A DNA stretch of 64,000 nucleotides from Rhodanobacter sp. Root480 (GTDB lineage: Bacteria; Pseudomonadota; Gammaproteobacteria; Xanthomonadales; Rhodanobacteraceae): assembly GCF_001426645.1 (NCBI RefSeq), contig NZ_LMEX01000002.1, positions 124,001 through 188,000 on the forward strand. Direction: 5' to 3'. Shown here piece after piece: positions 1 to 8,145 of this stretch (the stretch's first letter is position 1; each line of letters begins with the position of its first letter). The notes beneath the pieces were generated by a model. The model was not told the origin of the DNA. It made no database searches and saw only the letters and a program-made list of their open reading frames with translations. The position numbers were made by a program, and so were the translations under genes.

Positions 1-1610
1 CCCAGCACCTCGCACAACACCGCATCCACCGCCGGCGCCATGCCCTGCAGGCTGCCGCAGACCTGGATCGCCGCCCCGGCGGCCACCCATTCGCGCAACG
101 TGCCCGCCTGCTCATGCAGGCGCCGCTGCACGTAGATGCGCTCGGCCTGTTCGCGCGACCAGGCAAAATCCGCGCGTTCCAGCTGGCCCTGAGCCAGCCA
201 GCGGTTGATCTCGTCGCGGTAGGGCAAGTCGTGCGCCTGCTGGCGCTCGCCGTACAGCAGCCAGTTGCGGTAGCGGCCCGCGTCGATCCGCTCCTTCAGC
301 AACGCGCGCAGGGCGGCCATGCCGGTGCCGTTGCCGATCAGGATCAGCGGCCGCGCATCGGCGGGCGCATGGAAGGCGGCGTTGCGGCGCACGCGCAAGG
401 CGATCTCGCTTCCGATCGGCGCATGCATGGTCAGCCAGCCCGAGCCAATGCCCGGCGTTCCATCCGGCGTGTTCTGCTGGCGCACCAGCAGGTGGATGGC
501 ACCATCGGCCGGTACCGAGGCGATCGAATATTCGCGGTGCGGCAACAGTTGCAGCCGGGCCGCCACCGCAGCCTCGTCCAGCCCCGTCATCTCGCCGGGC
601 GCCGGCAGGCGACAGCGTGCCAGCAGGCTGGACAGGGTCAGTGATTCCTTTCCAAACATCACCATGGCGTTGCCGTCGAGCGCGTGCGCCGACAGCCACT
701 GCACCACGTCGGCGGGCGCATGCCGCGGCCCGATGTCCACCAGGTCGCCAGCCTGCCACGACGCCGCGCCGTGCAGCGGTCGCAAGGCCAGATGGAAGCA
801 GGGGCCGCCCAGGCTGCCGGCATTGAGTAGTTGCCGTTCCGCCAGCTGCCATGGCTGATAGCGCGGCGGCTGCCAATCCGGCAGGTCGCGCACGTCGCAC
901 AGCGCGGCCAGATGGTGCTGCCAGTGGCGCAGCGCGGCGGCGTCCTCGTCGTCCACTTCCACCGGATCGAACAGCGCCTGCGCGCCGCTGGCCCGCAGCC
1001 AGCGCTGCAACTGGCGGCCGAAACCGCAGAACTCGTCGTAGTCGCTGTCGCCCAGCGCCAGCAGGCCGTAACGCACGCCGGCCAGATCCGCCGCGTTCGC
1101 CATCGCCTGATGGGCGAAGGCGACGGCCATGTCCGGCGGCTCGCCATCACCGGTGGTACTGACCACGAACAGCGCACGCGAGGTATCGCGCAGGGCCGCC
1201 ACGGTCGACGCGTCGATGGCATCCACGCGCGACGGCACGCCCGCCGTTTGCAGGCTTTGCCAGGTTTGCCGCGCCAGTTGCTCGGCCAGGCCGGTCTGGC
1301 TGGCGTAGAACACGCGCACCGTATCCGCCGCGGCCGGCACGGGTGCCACGGCGGTTTGCGCTGCCGGGGCGGCCGCTACGGTTTCACCGCCTTCGGTCCG
1401 TCCGCGGCGGTGACGGAACCAGCCCACCAGCGCCATCCAGCTGCCCAGCAATCCTGCCGCAGCCAGCCAGCAGTGGCGGCCCGGATCGTGCCACTGCACC
1501 ACTTCGACGCGGCAGTACCACAGCAGTGCGGCCAGCAGGCCGAACGTCGCCAGCAACATGCCGTTGCTGACGGCGGCCAGCCGGCCGAACGTGTCGTGAT
1601 CGCGTTTCAT
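1..1610 (-). CDS. Membrane-anchored flavodoxin/ferredoxin-reductase-like flavoprotein (sulfite reductase alpha-like), 3' end cut by window
   Basis: Predicted to move electrons from NAD(P)H through FAD and FMN to a membrane or periplasmic acceptor. About 536 residues are visible. The frame starts with MKRDHDTFG, then two hydrophobic segments (about residues 18-36 and 47-63), an Ala/Pro linker, and a flavodoxin domain from about residue 98 with the FMN phosphate loop VFYASQTGLAEQL. An FAD/NAD(P) reductase module follows, with REYSIAS (FAD binding) and LIGNGTGMAALRALL (nucleotide binding). The start overlaps the apbE stop as ATGA, so it is the last visible gene of the operon. The C-terminus runs off the window but looks nearly complete. 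Soluble CysJ lacks such a membrane anchor, so I do not call it cysJ; a role in reducing iron or periplasmic flavoproteins is inferred from its neighbours. Confidence 0.85.
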   Translation of the reverse strand, partial: MKRDHDTFGRLAAVSNGMLLATFGLLAALLWYCRVEVVQWHDPGRHCWLAAAGLLGSWMALVGWFRHRRGRTEGGETVAAAPAAQTAVAPVPAAADTVRVFYASQTGLAEQLARQTWQSLQTAGVPSRVDAIDASTVAALRDTSRALFVVSTTGDGEPPDMAVAFAHQAMANAADLAGVRYGLLALGDSDYDEFCGFGRQLQRWLRASGAQALFDPVEVDDEDAAALRHWQHHLAALCDVRDLPDWQPPRYQPWQLAERQLLNAGSLGGPCFHLALRPLHGAASWQAGDLVDIGPRHAPADVVQWLSAHALDGNAMVMFGKESLTLSSLLARCRLPAPGEMTGLDEAAVAARLQLLPHREYSIASVPADGAIHLLVRQQNTPDGTPGIGSGWLTMHAPIGSEIALRVRRNAAFHAPADARPLILIGNGTGMAALRALLKERIDAGRYRNWLLYGERQQAHDLPYRDEINRWLAQGQLERADFAWSREQAERIYVQRRLHEQAGTLREWVAAGAAIQVCGSLQGMAPAVDAVLCEVL

Positions 1611-2641
1611 CGGCGCACCGCCGCAGCGAATGCCGGCGACATCCGCTGCACGAAACCGTCTGCCGTTCGCACGATCATCAACACGGCCAGCCCGTGCGCC
1701 CGCGCGTACGCCATGCCCTTGTCGGCGCCCATCACGCTGAGCGTGGTGCCCAGCGGATCGGCCTGCATGCACTCGTCCGCCAGCACGCTCACCGAAGCCA
1801 CTTCGTGCGGCACCGGGTAGCCGCTGCGCGGATCGATGTGGTGCGAGTAGTAGCGGCCGCCGTCCTCGAACACGTGGCGGTAGTCGCCCGAGGTGGCGAT
1901 GGCGTGCTCGTCCAGTGAGACCGTGTCGATCAGTTCATCGGCATCGACCACCGCGCCGGCTGCCGCGTCCGGCCGCTCGATGCCCACCCGCCACACGCTG
2001 CCGTCCGGCTTGCGTCCATGCGCCCGCAGCTCGCCGCCCACTTCCACCAGGTACGCGCCCACGCCCATCCGCTGCAGGTAGCGCGCGACCTGATCCACGC
2101 CATAGCCCTTGGCCACCGCGGACAGATCCAGGTACACGTTGCCCGGCTGGCGCACGCGGCGGGTGGCAGGATCGGTCTGCACTTTCCACCAGCCCACCCG
2201 CGTTTGCGCCGCTGCGATCGCCTGCACCGTGGGTGGATGACGCGGGCGCTGGTCGGGGCCGAAACCCCACAGGTTCACCAGCGGCCCCACGGTGGGGTCG
2301 TAAGCGCCGTCGCTGTCCTTCGCCAGTTGCAGCGCATGCCGCAGCACGGTGAAGAATTCCGGCGGCAGCTGCTGCCAGCTGCCGGCCGGCGCGCGGTTGA
2401 AGCGCGACAGGTCGGAGTCCGGCTTGTACGTGCTCATCTGGCCATCCACCCGATCCAGCTCAGCCTGGATGCCCCGCTGCAACACGTCCGTGGCGTGCGT
2501 CGGCGACAGCACCACCAGTACCGACCAGGTGGTGCCCATGGTGCGCCCATGCAGGCGCTGCAGTTCCGCCGCCGCGACGGGTGCGGCCGCAATCAGTGCA
2601 ATGAGGAAAACCAGGCAGGCGAGCAGACGGAACCGCATCAT
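1607..2641 (-). CDS. apbE: FAD:protein FMN transferase (ApbE)
   Basis: ApbE attaches FMN from FAD to a Thr or Ser in exported target proteins. The 344-residue product has a signal peptide (about residues 1-25, ending APVAAA) without a lipobox, then the family motifs GRTMGTTWSV near residue 32 and LDLSAVAKGYGVDQVA in the middle, a typical ApbE length and order. Two adjacent ATG codons could start it. It overlaps the following flavoprotein by ATGA and begins 3 bp after the DUF4198 stop. A likely substrate lies in the same operon: the DUF2271 protein contains DGVSGAT, which fits the known flavinylation signature. The family call is firm; the substrate is inferred. Confidence 0.95.
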   Translation of the reverse strand: MMRFRLLACLVFLIALIAAAPVAAAELQRLHGRTMGTTWSVLVVLSPTHATDVLQRGIQAELDRVDGQMSTYKPDSDLSRFNRAPAGSWQQLPPEFFTVLRHALQLAKDSDGAYDPTVGPLVNLWGFGPDQRPRHPPTVQAIAAAQTRVGWWKVQTDPATRRVRQPGNVYLDLSAVAKGYGVDQVARYLQRMGVGAYLVEVGGELRAHGRKPDGSVWRVGIERPDAAAGAVVDADELIDTVSLDEHAIATSGDYRHVFEDGGRYYSHHIDPRSGYPVPHEVASVSVLADECMQADPLGTTLSVMGADKGMAYARAHGLAVLMIVRTADGFVQRMSPAFAAAVRR

Positions 2642-2644
2642 CGA

Positions 2645-3457
2645 TTACTCGGGCAAGACCTCGAGCGTGGCGGTGTACGACAGCCGGCGCTTGCTGGCCT
2701 GCTTCACGCCGGCCTTGTCGTCCTGCGTGGCCGCGTTGACCCAATACATGCCCGGGTGCGGCCAGGTCAGCGTGAACCGGCCGTCCGCACCGGTCTGCGC
2801 GGTCATCTCCTCCTGCGCATTGCGGTAACGGGTGGCGCCGGCGATGGCGCTGACCTTGAGGCCCGCGGCCGGCTTGCCGTCCAGCAGCAACTGGAACGTG
2901 GCCGGCTCGCCTTCCACCAGATCGGTAACGCCGGAAACCGGCAACAGTTCCAGCCCCTGCCCGCTGGGCTTCAGCGCGGTGGCGTTGGGCTTGCCGTTGG
3001 TGACGAAGGTTTCCACGCGACTGCTGGAGGCGGTGACCTCGACGTCCTTCGCGCCTGCAGGAATCGCCGTGGCCAGCTCAGCGGCATCGCCGCGCCAGCG
3101 CTTCTTCTGGCCGTTCAACTCATAACGGGCGAACAGGCCCCGGTTCACCAGCGCCAGCTTGTAGGTGCCTTGCTGGCTCAGCTCGACGTCGAACACGCTG
3201 CGGTACTTGCCGGTGGCCGCGTTCTGCGGTTTGGCCGTCTGGCCGTCCGGTGCGGTGATCACCAGCTGCTCCAGCGGAGCCGCATGGTGGTCGGGAAAAA
3301 ACAGGTCGTTGGAGATCGCCGCATCCACCGTTACCCACGGATCGGCGCCAGCCACGTTGGTGGCCGAGGGCACCATCCACATCTTGTGCGCCTGGGCCGC
3401 CAGCGGCGTGGCGATGGCGGCGGCAAGGACGATCCACTTCAGTGTGCGCTTGTGCAT
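2645..3457 (-). CDS. DUF4198 family periplasmic protein
   Basis: This 270-residue exported protein has a signal peptide (KRTLKWIVLAAAIATPLAA) and a mature N-terminus starting with HKMWMVPS, as usual for DUF4198. The fold is probably two beta-sandwich domains; near the C-terminus GADGRFTLTWPHPGMYWVNA resembles a carboxypeptidase-regulatory-like domain. An ATG 21 bp upstream is possible, but the start at 3457 follows GGAG at good spacing. DUF4198 proteins have been linked to nickel or iron uptake and to extracytosolic flavin clusters, and the flanking apbE and DUF2271 genes fit the latter. No catalytic residues can be assigned. It sits between DUF2271 (24 bp upstream) and apbE (3 bp downstream), in one operon. 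Confidence 0.85.
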   Translation of the reverse strand: MHKRTLKWIVLAAAIATPLAAQAHKMWMVPSATNVAGADPWVTVDAAISNDLFFPDHHAAPLEQLVITAPDGQTAKPQNAATGKYRSVFDVELSQQGTYKLALVNRGLFARYELNGQKKRWRGDAAELATAIPAGAKDVEVTASSSRVETFVTNGKPNATALKPSGQGLELLPVSGVTDLVEGEPATFQLLLDGKPAAGLKVSAIAGATRYRNAQEEMTAQTGADGRFTLTWPHPGMYWVNAATQDDKAGVKQASKRRLSYTATLEVLPE

Positions 3458-3481
3458 GTTCGCTCCAGGGTTCGGCATGTT

Positions 3482-3997
3482 CTAGGGGTTGAGGTCGAGA
3501 CTGACGGCGCCGAGTTCGCTGCTGCCTTGCGCGCTCAGGTGTTGGGTGGCGCTGACCGGCCAGGTGAACGGCAAGCGCACCACTTCGCGGCCACCGACCT
3601 CGCGCGCGGCCTCGACCACCAGCGTGTAATCGCCCGGCGCCAGCGTGCCCAGCGGCGCCTGGCCGTCGACGAACTTCAGCTGGTACTGTCCGGCCGGCCG
3701 GGTGGCGCCGGACACGCCATCGACCGGCAGCGACAGTTCGCGGCCACCGCGTCGCCACCATTGGCGCAGGTCGGGTAGCCACTTGGTGCCGGCGCCTTCC
3801 TTGCTGTCTTTCTGCGCGTACCACGCCGCGAGCTGGGCGGCCACGCTGCGGTCGGAGCGCTCGATCCAGATGGCGGCGTAGGGCCGGTGGTACTCGGCGA
3901 CCTTCTGCTCCGGAATCTGCACGGTAAGGTCCAGCTCGGCCGCCGCCAGCGGCGTGGCCAGCAACAGCGCGAGGGTGCAACACAGCAAACGACGCAT
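3482..3997 (-). CDS. DUF2271 family periplasmic protein, candidate flavinylated electron carrier
   Basis: The 171-residue product has a short signal peptide (RRLLCCTLALLLATPLAAA) and a DUF2271 body. Residues 93-99 read DGVSGAT, matching the D-x-x-[ST]-G-A-[ST] signature recognised by ApbE; Thr99 would carry the FMN. ApbE is encoded two genes downstream. The frame is open further upstream, but that stretch lies inside the PepSY gene in another frame, so the start at 3997 before the signal peptide is preferred. In a working model the protein receives electrons from the membrane PepSY and flavoreductase partners and passes them to periplasmic Fe(III). The family and motif are seen; the electron route is inference. 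Confidence 0.88.
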   Translation of the reverse strand: MRRLLCCTLALLLATPLAAAELDLTVQIPEQKVAEYHRPYAAIWIERSDRSVAAQLAAWYAQKDSKEGAGTKWLPDLRQWWRRGGRELSLPVDGVSGATRPAGQYQLKFVDGQAPLGTLAPGDYTLVVEAAREVGGREVVRLPFTWPVSATQHLSAQGSSELGAVSLDLNP

Positions 3998-4011
3998 AGG
4001 CGTGGGCCTCG

Positions 4012-4656
4012 TCAGTGAATGAAAAGCAGCGCCAGCAACGCGGGCAGCACCAACCCCAGCGCCACCAGCGGCCAGGTGGATGCGCGGCGCGCGGCGTGGA
4101 ACTTCAGCAGGAACAGCCCGGTGATCGAAAACACCAGGCAGGCCAGCGCGAAGACATCGATGAACCAGCCCCACACCGGCCCGGCATGCCGGCCCTTGTG
4201 CAGGTCGTTGAGGTAGGCCACCGCGCCGCGACGGGTCACCTCGAATTCCACCGCGCCGCTGGCGCGATCGATGCTGAGCCAGCCATCGCCGCCGGGGCGC
4301 GGCAGCGACAGATAGATCTCGTCCGCCGACCATTCGCCCGCATGGCCGGCAACATGGGCCGACAGGGATTCATCCAGCCAGTCGGCCACCGCGTCCGGTA
4401 GCGGCGCCGCCTTGCGCGCATCCTCGCCCGTCACCATCGCCAGCAGCGCCGGCGGCAACGTCGCCGCGCGGTCGACGACCTTCGGCGTGGCCTCGATCTG
4501 CCGCGCGTGATTCAGGGTGATGCCGGTCAGCGCGAACAGCAGCAGACCGATCAGGCACAGCGCCGAGCTGATCCAGTGCCATTGATAGAGCTGGCGCATC
4601 CAGAACGCACGGCGTTGCGGGCGAATTGAATCGGCAGATGCTTGCAGCTGAGCCAT
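4012..4656 (-). CDS. PepSY-associated transmembrane helix protein
   Basis: This 214-residue membrane protein starts the redox operon. A first hydrophobic helix (about residues 24-48, ending LTGITLNH) is followed by a periplasmic PepSY-like stretch. The motif DLHKGRHAGPVWGWFIDV then leads into two further helices, the last being LVALGLVLPALLALLF. His residues at the helix borders (YQWHW, LNH, DLHKGRH) are typical of heme-coordinating PepSY_TM ferric reductase-like proteins. The chosen ATG (MAQLQ) is 9 codons inside a longer open frame. A Fur-box-like sequence lies about 120 bp upstream, so iron starvation is the likely inducer. Transmembrane electron transfer to iron or to DUF2271 is inferred from family and context. 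Confidence 0.85.
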   Translation of the reverse strand: MAQLQASADSIRPQRRAFWMRQLYQWHWISSALCLIGLLLFALTGITLNHARQIEATPKVVDRAATLPPALLAMVTGEDARKAAPLPDAVADWLDESLSAHVAGHAGEWSADEIYLSLPRPGGDGWLSIDRASGAVEFEVTRRGAVAYLNDLHKGRHAGPVWGWFIDVFALACLVFSITGLFLLKFHAARRASTWPLVALGLVLPALLALLFIH

Positions 4657-4774
4657 GGTTATCCGTAGTTCGCACACCCGCACTCACGCCGGGAACTGCG
4701 GCGAACAGGCAGGGTCAGGATGAGCGCACACTCGCCTCGGGGCGAGCGCGCCGACTAGTGCATATTAGACAGTA

Positions 4775-4793
4775 AATAAGAATCAATCTCAAC
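4775..4793 (-). promoter_or_regulatory. Fur box candidate for the PepSY-DUF2271-DUF4198-apbE-flavoreductase operon
   Basis: AATAAGAATCAATCTCAAC matches 15 of 19 positions of the classic AATGAGAATCATTCTCATT Fur site and differs only slightly from the second box at 52398. On the minus strand it lies just upstream of a possible -10 (TAATAT, complement of 4762-4767) and about 120 bp before the start at 4656. The position fits repression of the operon by Fe-Fur. Confidence 0.65.
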
Positions 4794-4842
4794 TTCAAAC
4801 GCCCTGAAACAGTCCGTGGTTTCCCACCCTGCGGGGTAACCC

Positions 4843-5130
4843 ATGCGAATTCTTCTGGGCCGAGGACGATGGCTCCATCGCCGAAGGCATCAGTGCGGCG
4901 CTGCGCCATGGCGGCCACACCGTGGATCACGCCGCACGCGGCAATCTCGCCGATGCGGCGCTGCGCGAGCACGACTACGACATGGTGGTACTGGACCTGG
5001 GCCTGCCCGCGCTCGACGGCAGCGAAGTGTTGCGCAGGTTGCGCAGTCGCGGCACCAGCATGCCGGTATTGGTGGTGACCGCACGCGATGGCCTGGCCGA
5101 ACGTATCCGCGTGCTCGACCTGGGTGCGGC
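4843..5130 (+). pseudogene. Remnant of an OmpR-type response regulator (receiver domain only, frameshifted and truncated)
   Basis: Read with one base removed from the GGG run at 4857-4859, the sequence gives MRILLAEDDGSIAEGISAAL and continues with VVLDLGLPALDGSEVLRRL and PVLVVTARDGLAERIRVLDL: the acidic pocket EDD, the phospho-acceptor Asp in LDLGLP, and the Thr of VTAR. Homology stops at LDLGA, just before the KPF motif and the whole DNA-binding half. Beyond that point the DNA encodes the opposite strand of a HAD phosphatase. The gene therefore has two lesions, a +1 frameshift at codon 6 and loss of its 3' half. It probably once regulated a nearby transporter, but no sensor kinase is present. 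Confidence 0.8.
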
Positions 5131-5314
5131 TCATCTGCAGCAGGTCGACCTGGCCGGCCATGCCTTCGCACGAGCCGATGCGGCTGGCGCGCCAGTTCTG
5201 CTCCAGCACTTCCCAACCGGGTCGGCCGAAACGATCGAGCAGCGAGTCGATCACGTCCTCGACGGAAATGGTGCCGTCGAAATCGCACAGGATGGTCCAG
5301 CCGGATACGGGCAT
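5128..5314 (-). pseudogene. Remnant of a HAD-family phosphatase (MtnX/phosphoserine-phosphatase-like), N-terminal ~60 residues only
   Basis: The minus strand from 5314 reads MPVSGWTILCDFDGTISVED, containing the HAD motif I DFDGT, then VIDSLLDRFGRPGWEVLEQN and EGMAGQVDLLQMSR, as in the N-terminal part of MtnX-like phosphatases. At MSR the reading passes into the reverse complement of the response regulator fragment. The open frame continues to 4715 but is meaningless there. Motifs II and III are missing, so the product cannot be active. Together with the regulator fragment this looks like a deletion or inversion endpoint. Confidence 0.75.
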
Positions 5315-5512
5315 CGCGAGCTCACATCGGCAGCAGTCCAGCAAAGCTTAGGAAGGCTGCCTTCCTGCGCCTTTCCTGGTTTCTAAGCCAACGAAAAGCT
5401 GGCGCGCGTAGCGTCGCCCGATAGAAACCAGCGGGCTTGCTGGCCGGGAGGGTGTGGACATGCGCGCTGCCAATCCTGTTGTTCGGCCTCGACAATCGCC
5501 ACTGATCATCGA
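5315..5512. other. Region without a recognisable gene, between the gene scar and the efflux operon
   Basis: It contains a compact palindrome, AGGAAGGCTGCCTTCCT (about 5351-5367). A minus-strand frame can be read through it (MDEADLEAAWQPFDDQWRLS and onward) and a short plus-strand frame starts at 5461 (MRAANPVVRP). I recognise neither as a known family. No ribosome site or promoter is convincing. It probably belongs to the rearranged segment that truncated both flanking remnants. Confidence 0.4.
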
Positions 5513-7030
5513 ATGGCTGCCAGGCGGCTTCCAGATCGGCTTCATCCATCATTTCACGTGACCACCAGAATCCGCCCGCCGCACGCCAACCCTCGTCGCA
5601 CGCGTACCGATCCGGTCGCGACACCCACCGCCGTGCGCCCGCGCCCGGCCGTTCGCAGCCGTTCACTTCGCCACGGCATCCGCATAGGCCTGTTGATCGG
5701 CACCATGCTGATCCTGACCGGCTGCGCCACCTACTCCGCACTGCCGCTGGGCGACGGGCACGGCGCATCCAGCGTGGCGCAACTCACGACGCCGACGTCG
5801 GCGATGCCGCTGCCCGCGCTGTCGACCCATCGCTTCGATCCGTCCGATGGCCTGGATGCAACCGAGGTGGCGATGCTGGCGGTGGCGAACAGCCCGGCGC
5901 TGAAACTCCGGCGCGACGAACTGGGGCTGGCCCGCGCGCAGGCGTTCGCGGCCGGCCTGCTGCCCGACCCGCAGCTGAGTCTGGGTGCGGATTTTCCGCA
6001 GCACTCCGGGCCGGGCCTGAGCAAGGCATTCAACCTCGGCATCAGCGAGGACATCAGCGCGCTGCTCACGCGCTCCTCGCGCACAGCCGAGGCGCGCAGC
6101 CACGTCGAGCAGGTCAACCTCGAGCTGCTGTGGGTGGAATGGCAGACGGTGACGCAGGCGCGCCAGCTGTTCGACCAAGTCGTCGCGTTGCGCGCGCAAC
6201 AACATCGGTTGCAGCTGGAAGCGGATGCGCTGGCGCCGGTGGACCGCCATGTGCAAATGGCGCTGCAAGAAGGCAACCTCAGCTACGACACGGCCAGCGC
6301 CGGGCTCAATGCCGACGCCGACGTGCGCAAACGTCTCGGCGACACGGCAACACAATTGCACCAGGCGCAGAGCGATCTGCACGTGTTGCTGGGGCTGGCC
6401 GCCAGCGCGCCGATCGAACTGGTGGAGGGTACCGATCCCGTTGAACCCACTGCCGCGCAAATCCAGCAGGCATTGACCGACCTGCCCGCGCGGCGGCCGG
6501 ACCTGCTCGCGCTGAAGGCCGGCTATGCGGCGCAGGACGCCGCGCTGCGCGGCGCCATCCTGGCGCAATTCCCTGCGCTTACGCTGGGCTTCAACACCGC
6601 ACGCGACACCAGCGCCGTGTACACCAAGGGTTTCAGCATCGGCATCAACCTGCCCTTGTTCAACCGCAACCGCGGCAACATCGCGATCGAACGCGCCACC
6701 CGCGTGCAGCTGAAGGATGCGTACGACGAGCGCGTGCTCACCGCCCGCAGCGACGTGGCGCGGTTGCAGGCCGACCTGGCCACGCTGGATGCGCAACGCG
6801 CGCCACTCGTCGCCCACGTTGGCCAGCTGGACGCGGCGCGCCGCGCAGCCGAAACGGCGTGGCGCGGGCAGTTGCTGGATTGGCCCACCTACCTTGCCAT
6901 CCGCAGCAACGCGCTCAGCGCCGACCTCGATCTGCTCGGCTTCCGTCAGCAGCGCGCCAACGCTGCCGTTGCACTGCAGGCGCTGCTGGGCAGCACCGAC
7001 ATTCCCGCCGCCAGGAAATCTTCCCCATGA
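5513..7030 (+). CDS. Outer-membrane efflux lipoprotein of the TolC/CzcC family
   Basis: The outer-membrane channel of a tripartite efflux pump. The protein has a lipobox-like LILTGC after a hydrophobic stretch, then two TolC-type repeats rich in long helices (for example NSPALKLRRDELGLARAQA, and a second half with GFSIGINLPLFNRNRGNI, the usual INLPLF motif). The start is uncertain: with the ATG at 5513 the lipobox lies too deep for a signal peptide, so a GTG at 5558 or especially at 5633 is more likely. None has a clear ribosome site. The stop overlaps the adaptor start by ATGA, marking an operon. The family is sure; the substrate class (metal or drug) cannot be told from the sequence. Confidence 0.88.
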   Translation: MAARRLPDRLHPSFHVTTRIRPPHANPRRTRTDPVATPTAVRPRPAVRSRSLRHGIRIGLLIGTMLILTGCATYSALPLGDGHGASSVAQLTTPTSAMPLPALSTHRFDPSDGLDATEVAMLAVANSPALKLRRDELGLARAQAFAAGLLPDPQLSLGADFPQHSGPGLSKAFNLGISEDISALLTRSSRTAEARSHVEQVNLELLWVEWQTVTQARQLFDQVVALRAQQHRLQLEADALAPVDRHVQMALQEGNLSYDTASAGLNADADVRKRLGDTATQLHQAQSDLHVLLGLAASAPIELVEGTDPVEPTAAQIQQALTDLPARRPDLLALKAGYAAQDAALRGAILAQFPALTLGFNTARDTSAVYTKGFSIGINLPLFNRNRGNIAIERATRVQLKDAYDERVLTARSDVARLQADLATLDAQRAPLVAHVGQLDAARRAAETAWRGQLLDWPTYLAIRSNALSADLDLLGFRQQRANAAVALQALLGSTDIPAARKSSP

Positions 7031-8145
7031 TTCGCCGTCGCCTGACCTCATACCTCGGCGCCCTGGCCGTGCTCGGCTTGCTGGCCGGCTGCGACGGCGC
7101 CAGCACACCCCAGCCCACTGACGACAGCAACACGGTGACTGTCACCACCATGACGCCGCGGCAGCAGCTGTTCCACGACACGATCGAGGCCATCGGCACG
7201 GCCGTAGGCGATCCGAACCGCGCGCGCACCTTGAGCCTGGCCCATGGCGGTCAGGTCGTCAGCGTGGCCGCCAATGCGGGGCAACGCGTGCAGCGTGGCG
7301 GGACGCTGTTGACCATCAGTCCCGACCCGACCACGCGCCAGGCCTTCCAGCAGGCGCAGACAGCGCTGGACCTGGCGCGCGGCGACCTGCAGCGCACCGA
7401 AAAACTTGTCGTGCAGCGGCTGGCCACGCAATCCCAGCTGGCCGCCGCCCGCAAGAGCCTGGCTGATGCGCAGGCCGCACTGGAGGCCCAGAAGGCTATC
7501 GGCGGCAGCAGCGCCAGCGAAGCGGTAACGGCACCGGCCGACGGTGTGGTGACCGCGTTGCGCGTGGGCATGGGTGAGCGCGTGGCGGCGAACGCGCCGC
7601 TGCTGGATTTCACGCCGGCGCAAGCCCTGGTGGCGCAACTCGGCGTGCAGCCGCAAAGCGGCGGGAAGCTGAAGGCGGGCATGCCGGTGCAATTGAAAAA
7701 CGTCTACGCGCCCGCGGAAACTTTTGTCGGCACGCTGCGCATGATCGGCCAATCCATCGATCCGCAGAGCCATCTGCTGCCCGCGCAGGTCGAGCTGCCA
7801 GCCAGTACGGGCACCAGGCTGCTGGCCGGCACGGCCGTGACGGCGCAGATCGACGCCGGCGATTTCCGCGCATGGGCCGTGCCGCGCAAGGCCGTGCTGC
7901 ACGACGACCAGGGCGACTATCTGTTTCAGGTGCACGATGGCCACGCCAAGCGCGTCGACGTGACGGTGCGCAGCCCCGATGGCGACACCGTCGGGGTGCA
8001 GGGATCGATCGACCCACGTGCGCCGATCGTGGTGCTTGGCGTCTACGAACTCGGTGATGGTGACGCGGTAACGGTCGGCGCGCCGAAGGAGGGCGTAGCG
8101 GCCGCCGCCATGCAGCCCCCAGCCAGCTCGAGTTCGTCGACGTGA
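7027..8145 (+). CDS. RND efflux periplasmic adaptor (membrane fusion protein), lipoprotein
   Basis: A 372-residue adaptor joining the inner-membrane pump to the outer-membrane channel. The N-terminus RRRLTSYLGALAVLGLLAGC ends in a lipobox (LAGC), so it is probably lipid-anchored. A lipoyl half (SLAHGGQVVSVAANAGQRV), a helical hairpin (FQQAQTALDLARGDLQRTEK through LAAARKSLADAQAALEAQKA), the second lipoyl half (VTAPADGVVTALRVGMGERV) and beta-barrel and proximal domains follow in the expected order. The start overlaps the channel gene by ATGA, and its stop overlaps the permease start by GTGA. No His-rich or Met-rich metal-binding segments are visible, which speaks mildly against a copper/silver exporter. 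Confidence 0.92.
   Translation: MIRRRLTSYLGALAVLGLLAGCDGASTPQPTDDSNTVTVTTMTPRQQLFHDTIEAIGTAVGDPNRARTLSLAHGGQVVSVAANAGQRVQRGGTLLTISPDPTTRQAFQQAQTALDLARGDLQRTEKLVVQRLATQSQLAAARKSLADAQAALEAQKAIGGSSASEAVTAPADGVVTALRVGMGERVAANAPLLDFTPAQALVAQLGVQPQSGGKLKAGMPVQLKNVYAPAETFVGTLRMIGQSIDPQSHLLPAQVELPASTGTRLLAGTAVTAQIDAGDFRAWAVPRKAVLHDDQGDYLFQVHDGHAKRVDVTVRSPDGDTVGVQGSIDPRAPIVVLGVYELGDGDAVTVGAPKEGVAAAAMQPPASSSSST

Noticed and set aside
2018-3778. A 586-codon plus-strand frame across apbE, DUF4198 and DUF2271
   Set aside because: Composition is typical for an antisense shadow, it crosses three genuine genes with signal peptides, and no ribosome site or domain is visible.
5315-5512. A mobile-element or integrase remnant as cause of the gene scar
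   Set aside because: I could not recognise any transposase or integrase motif, terminal inverted repeats or target duplication; the palindrome near 5351 is too short.
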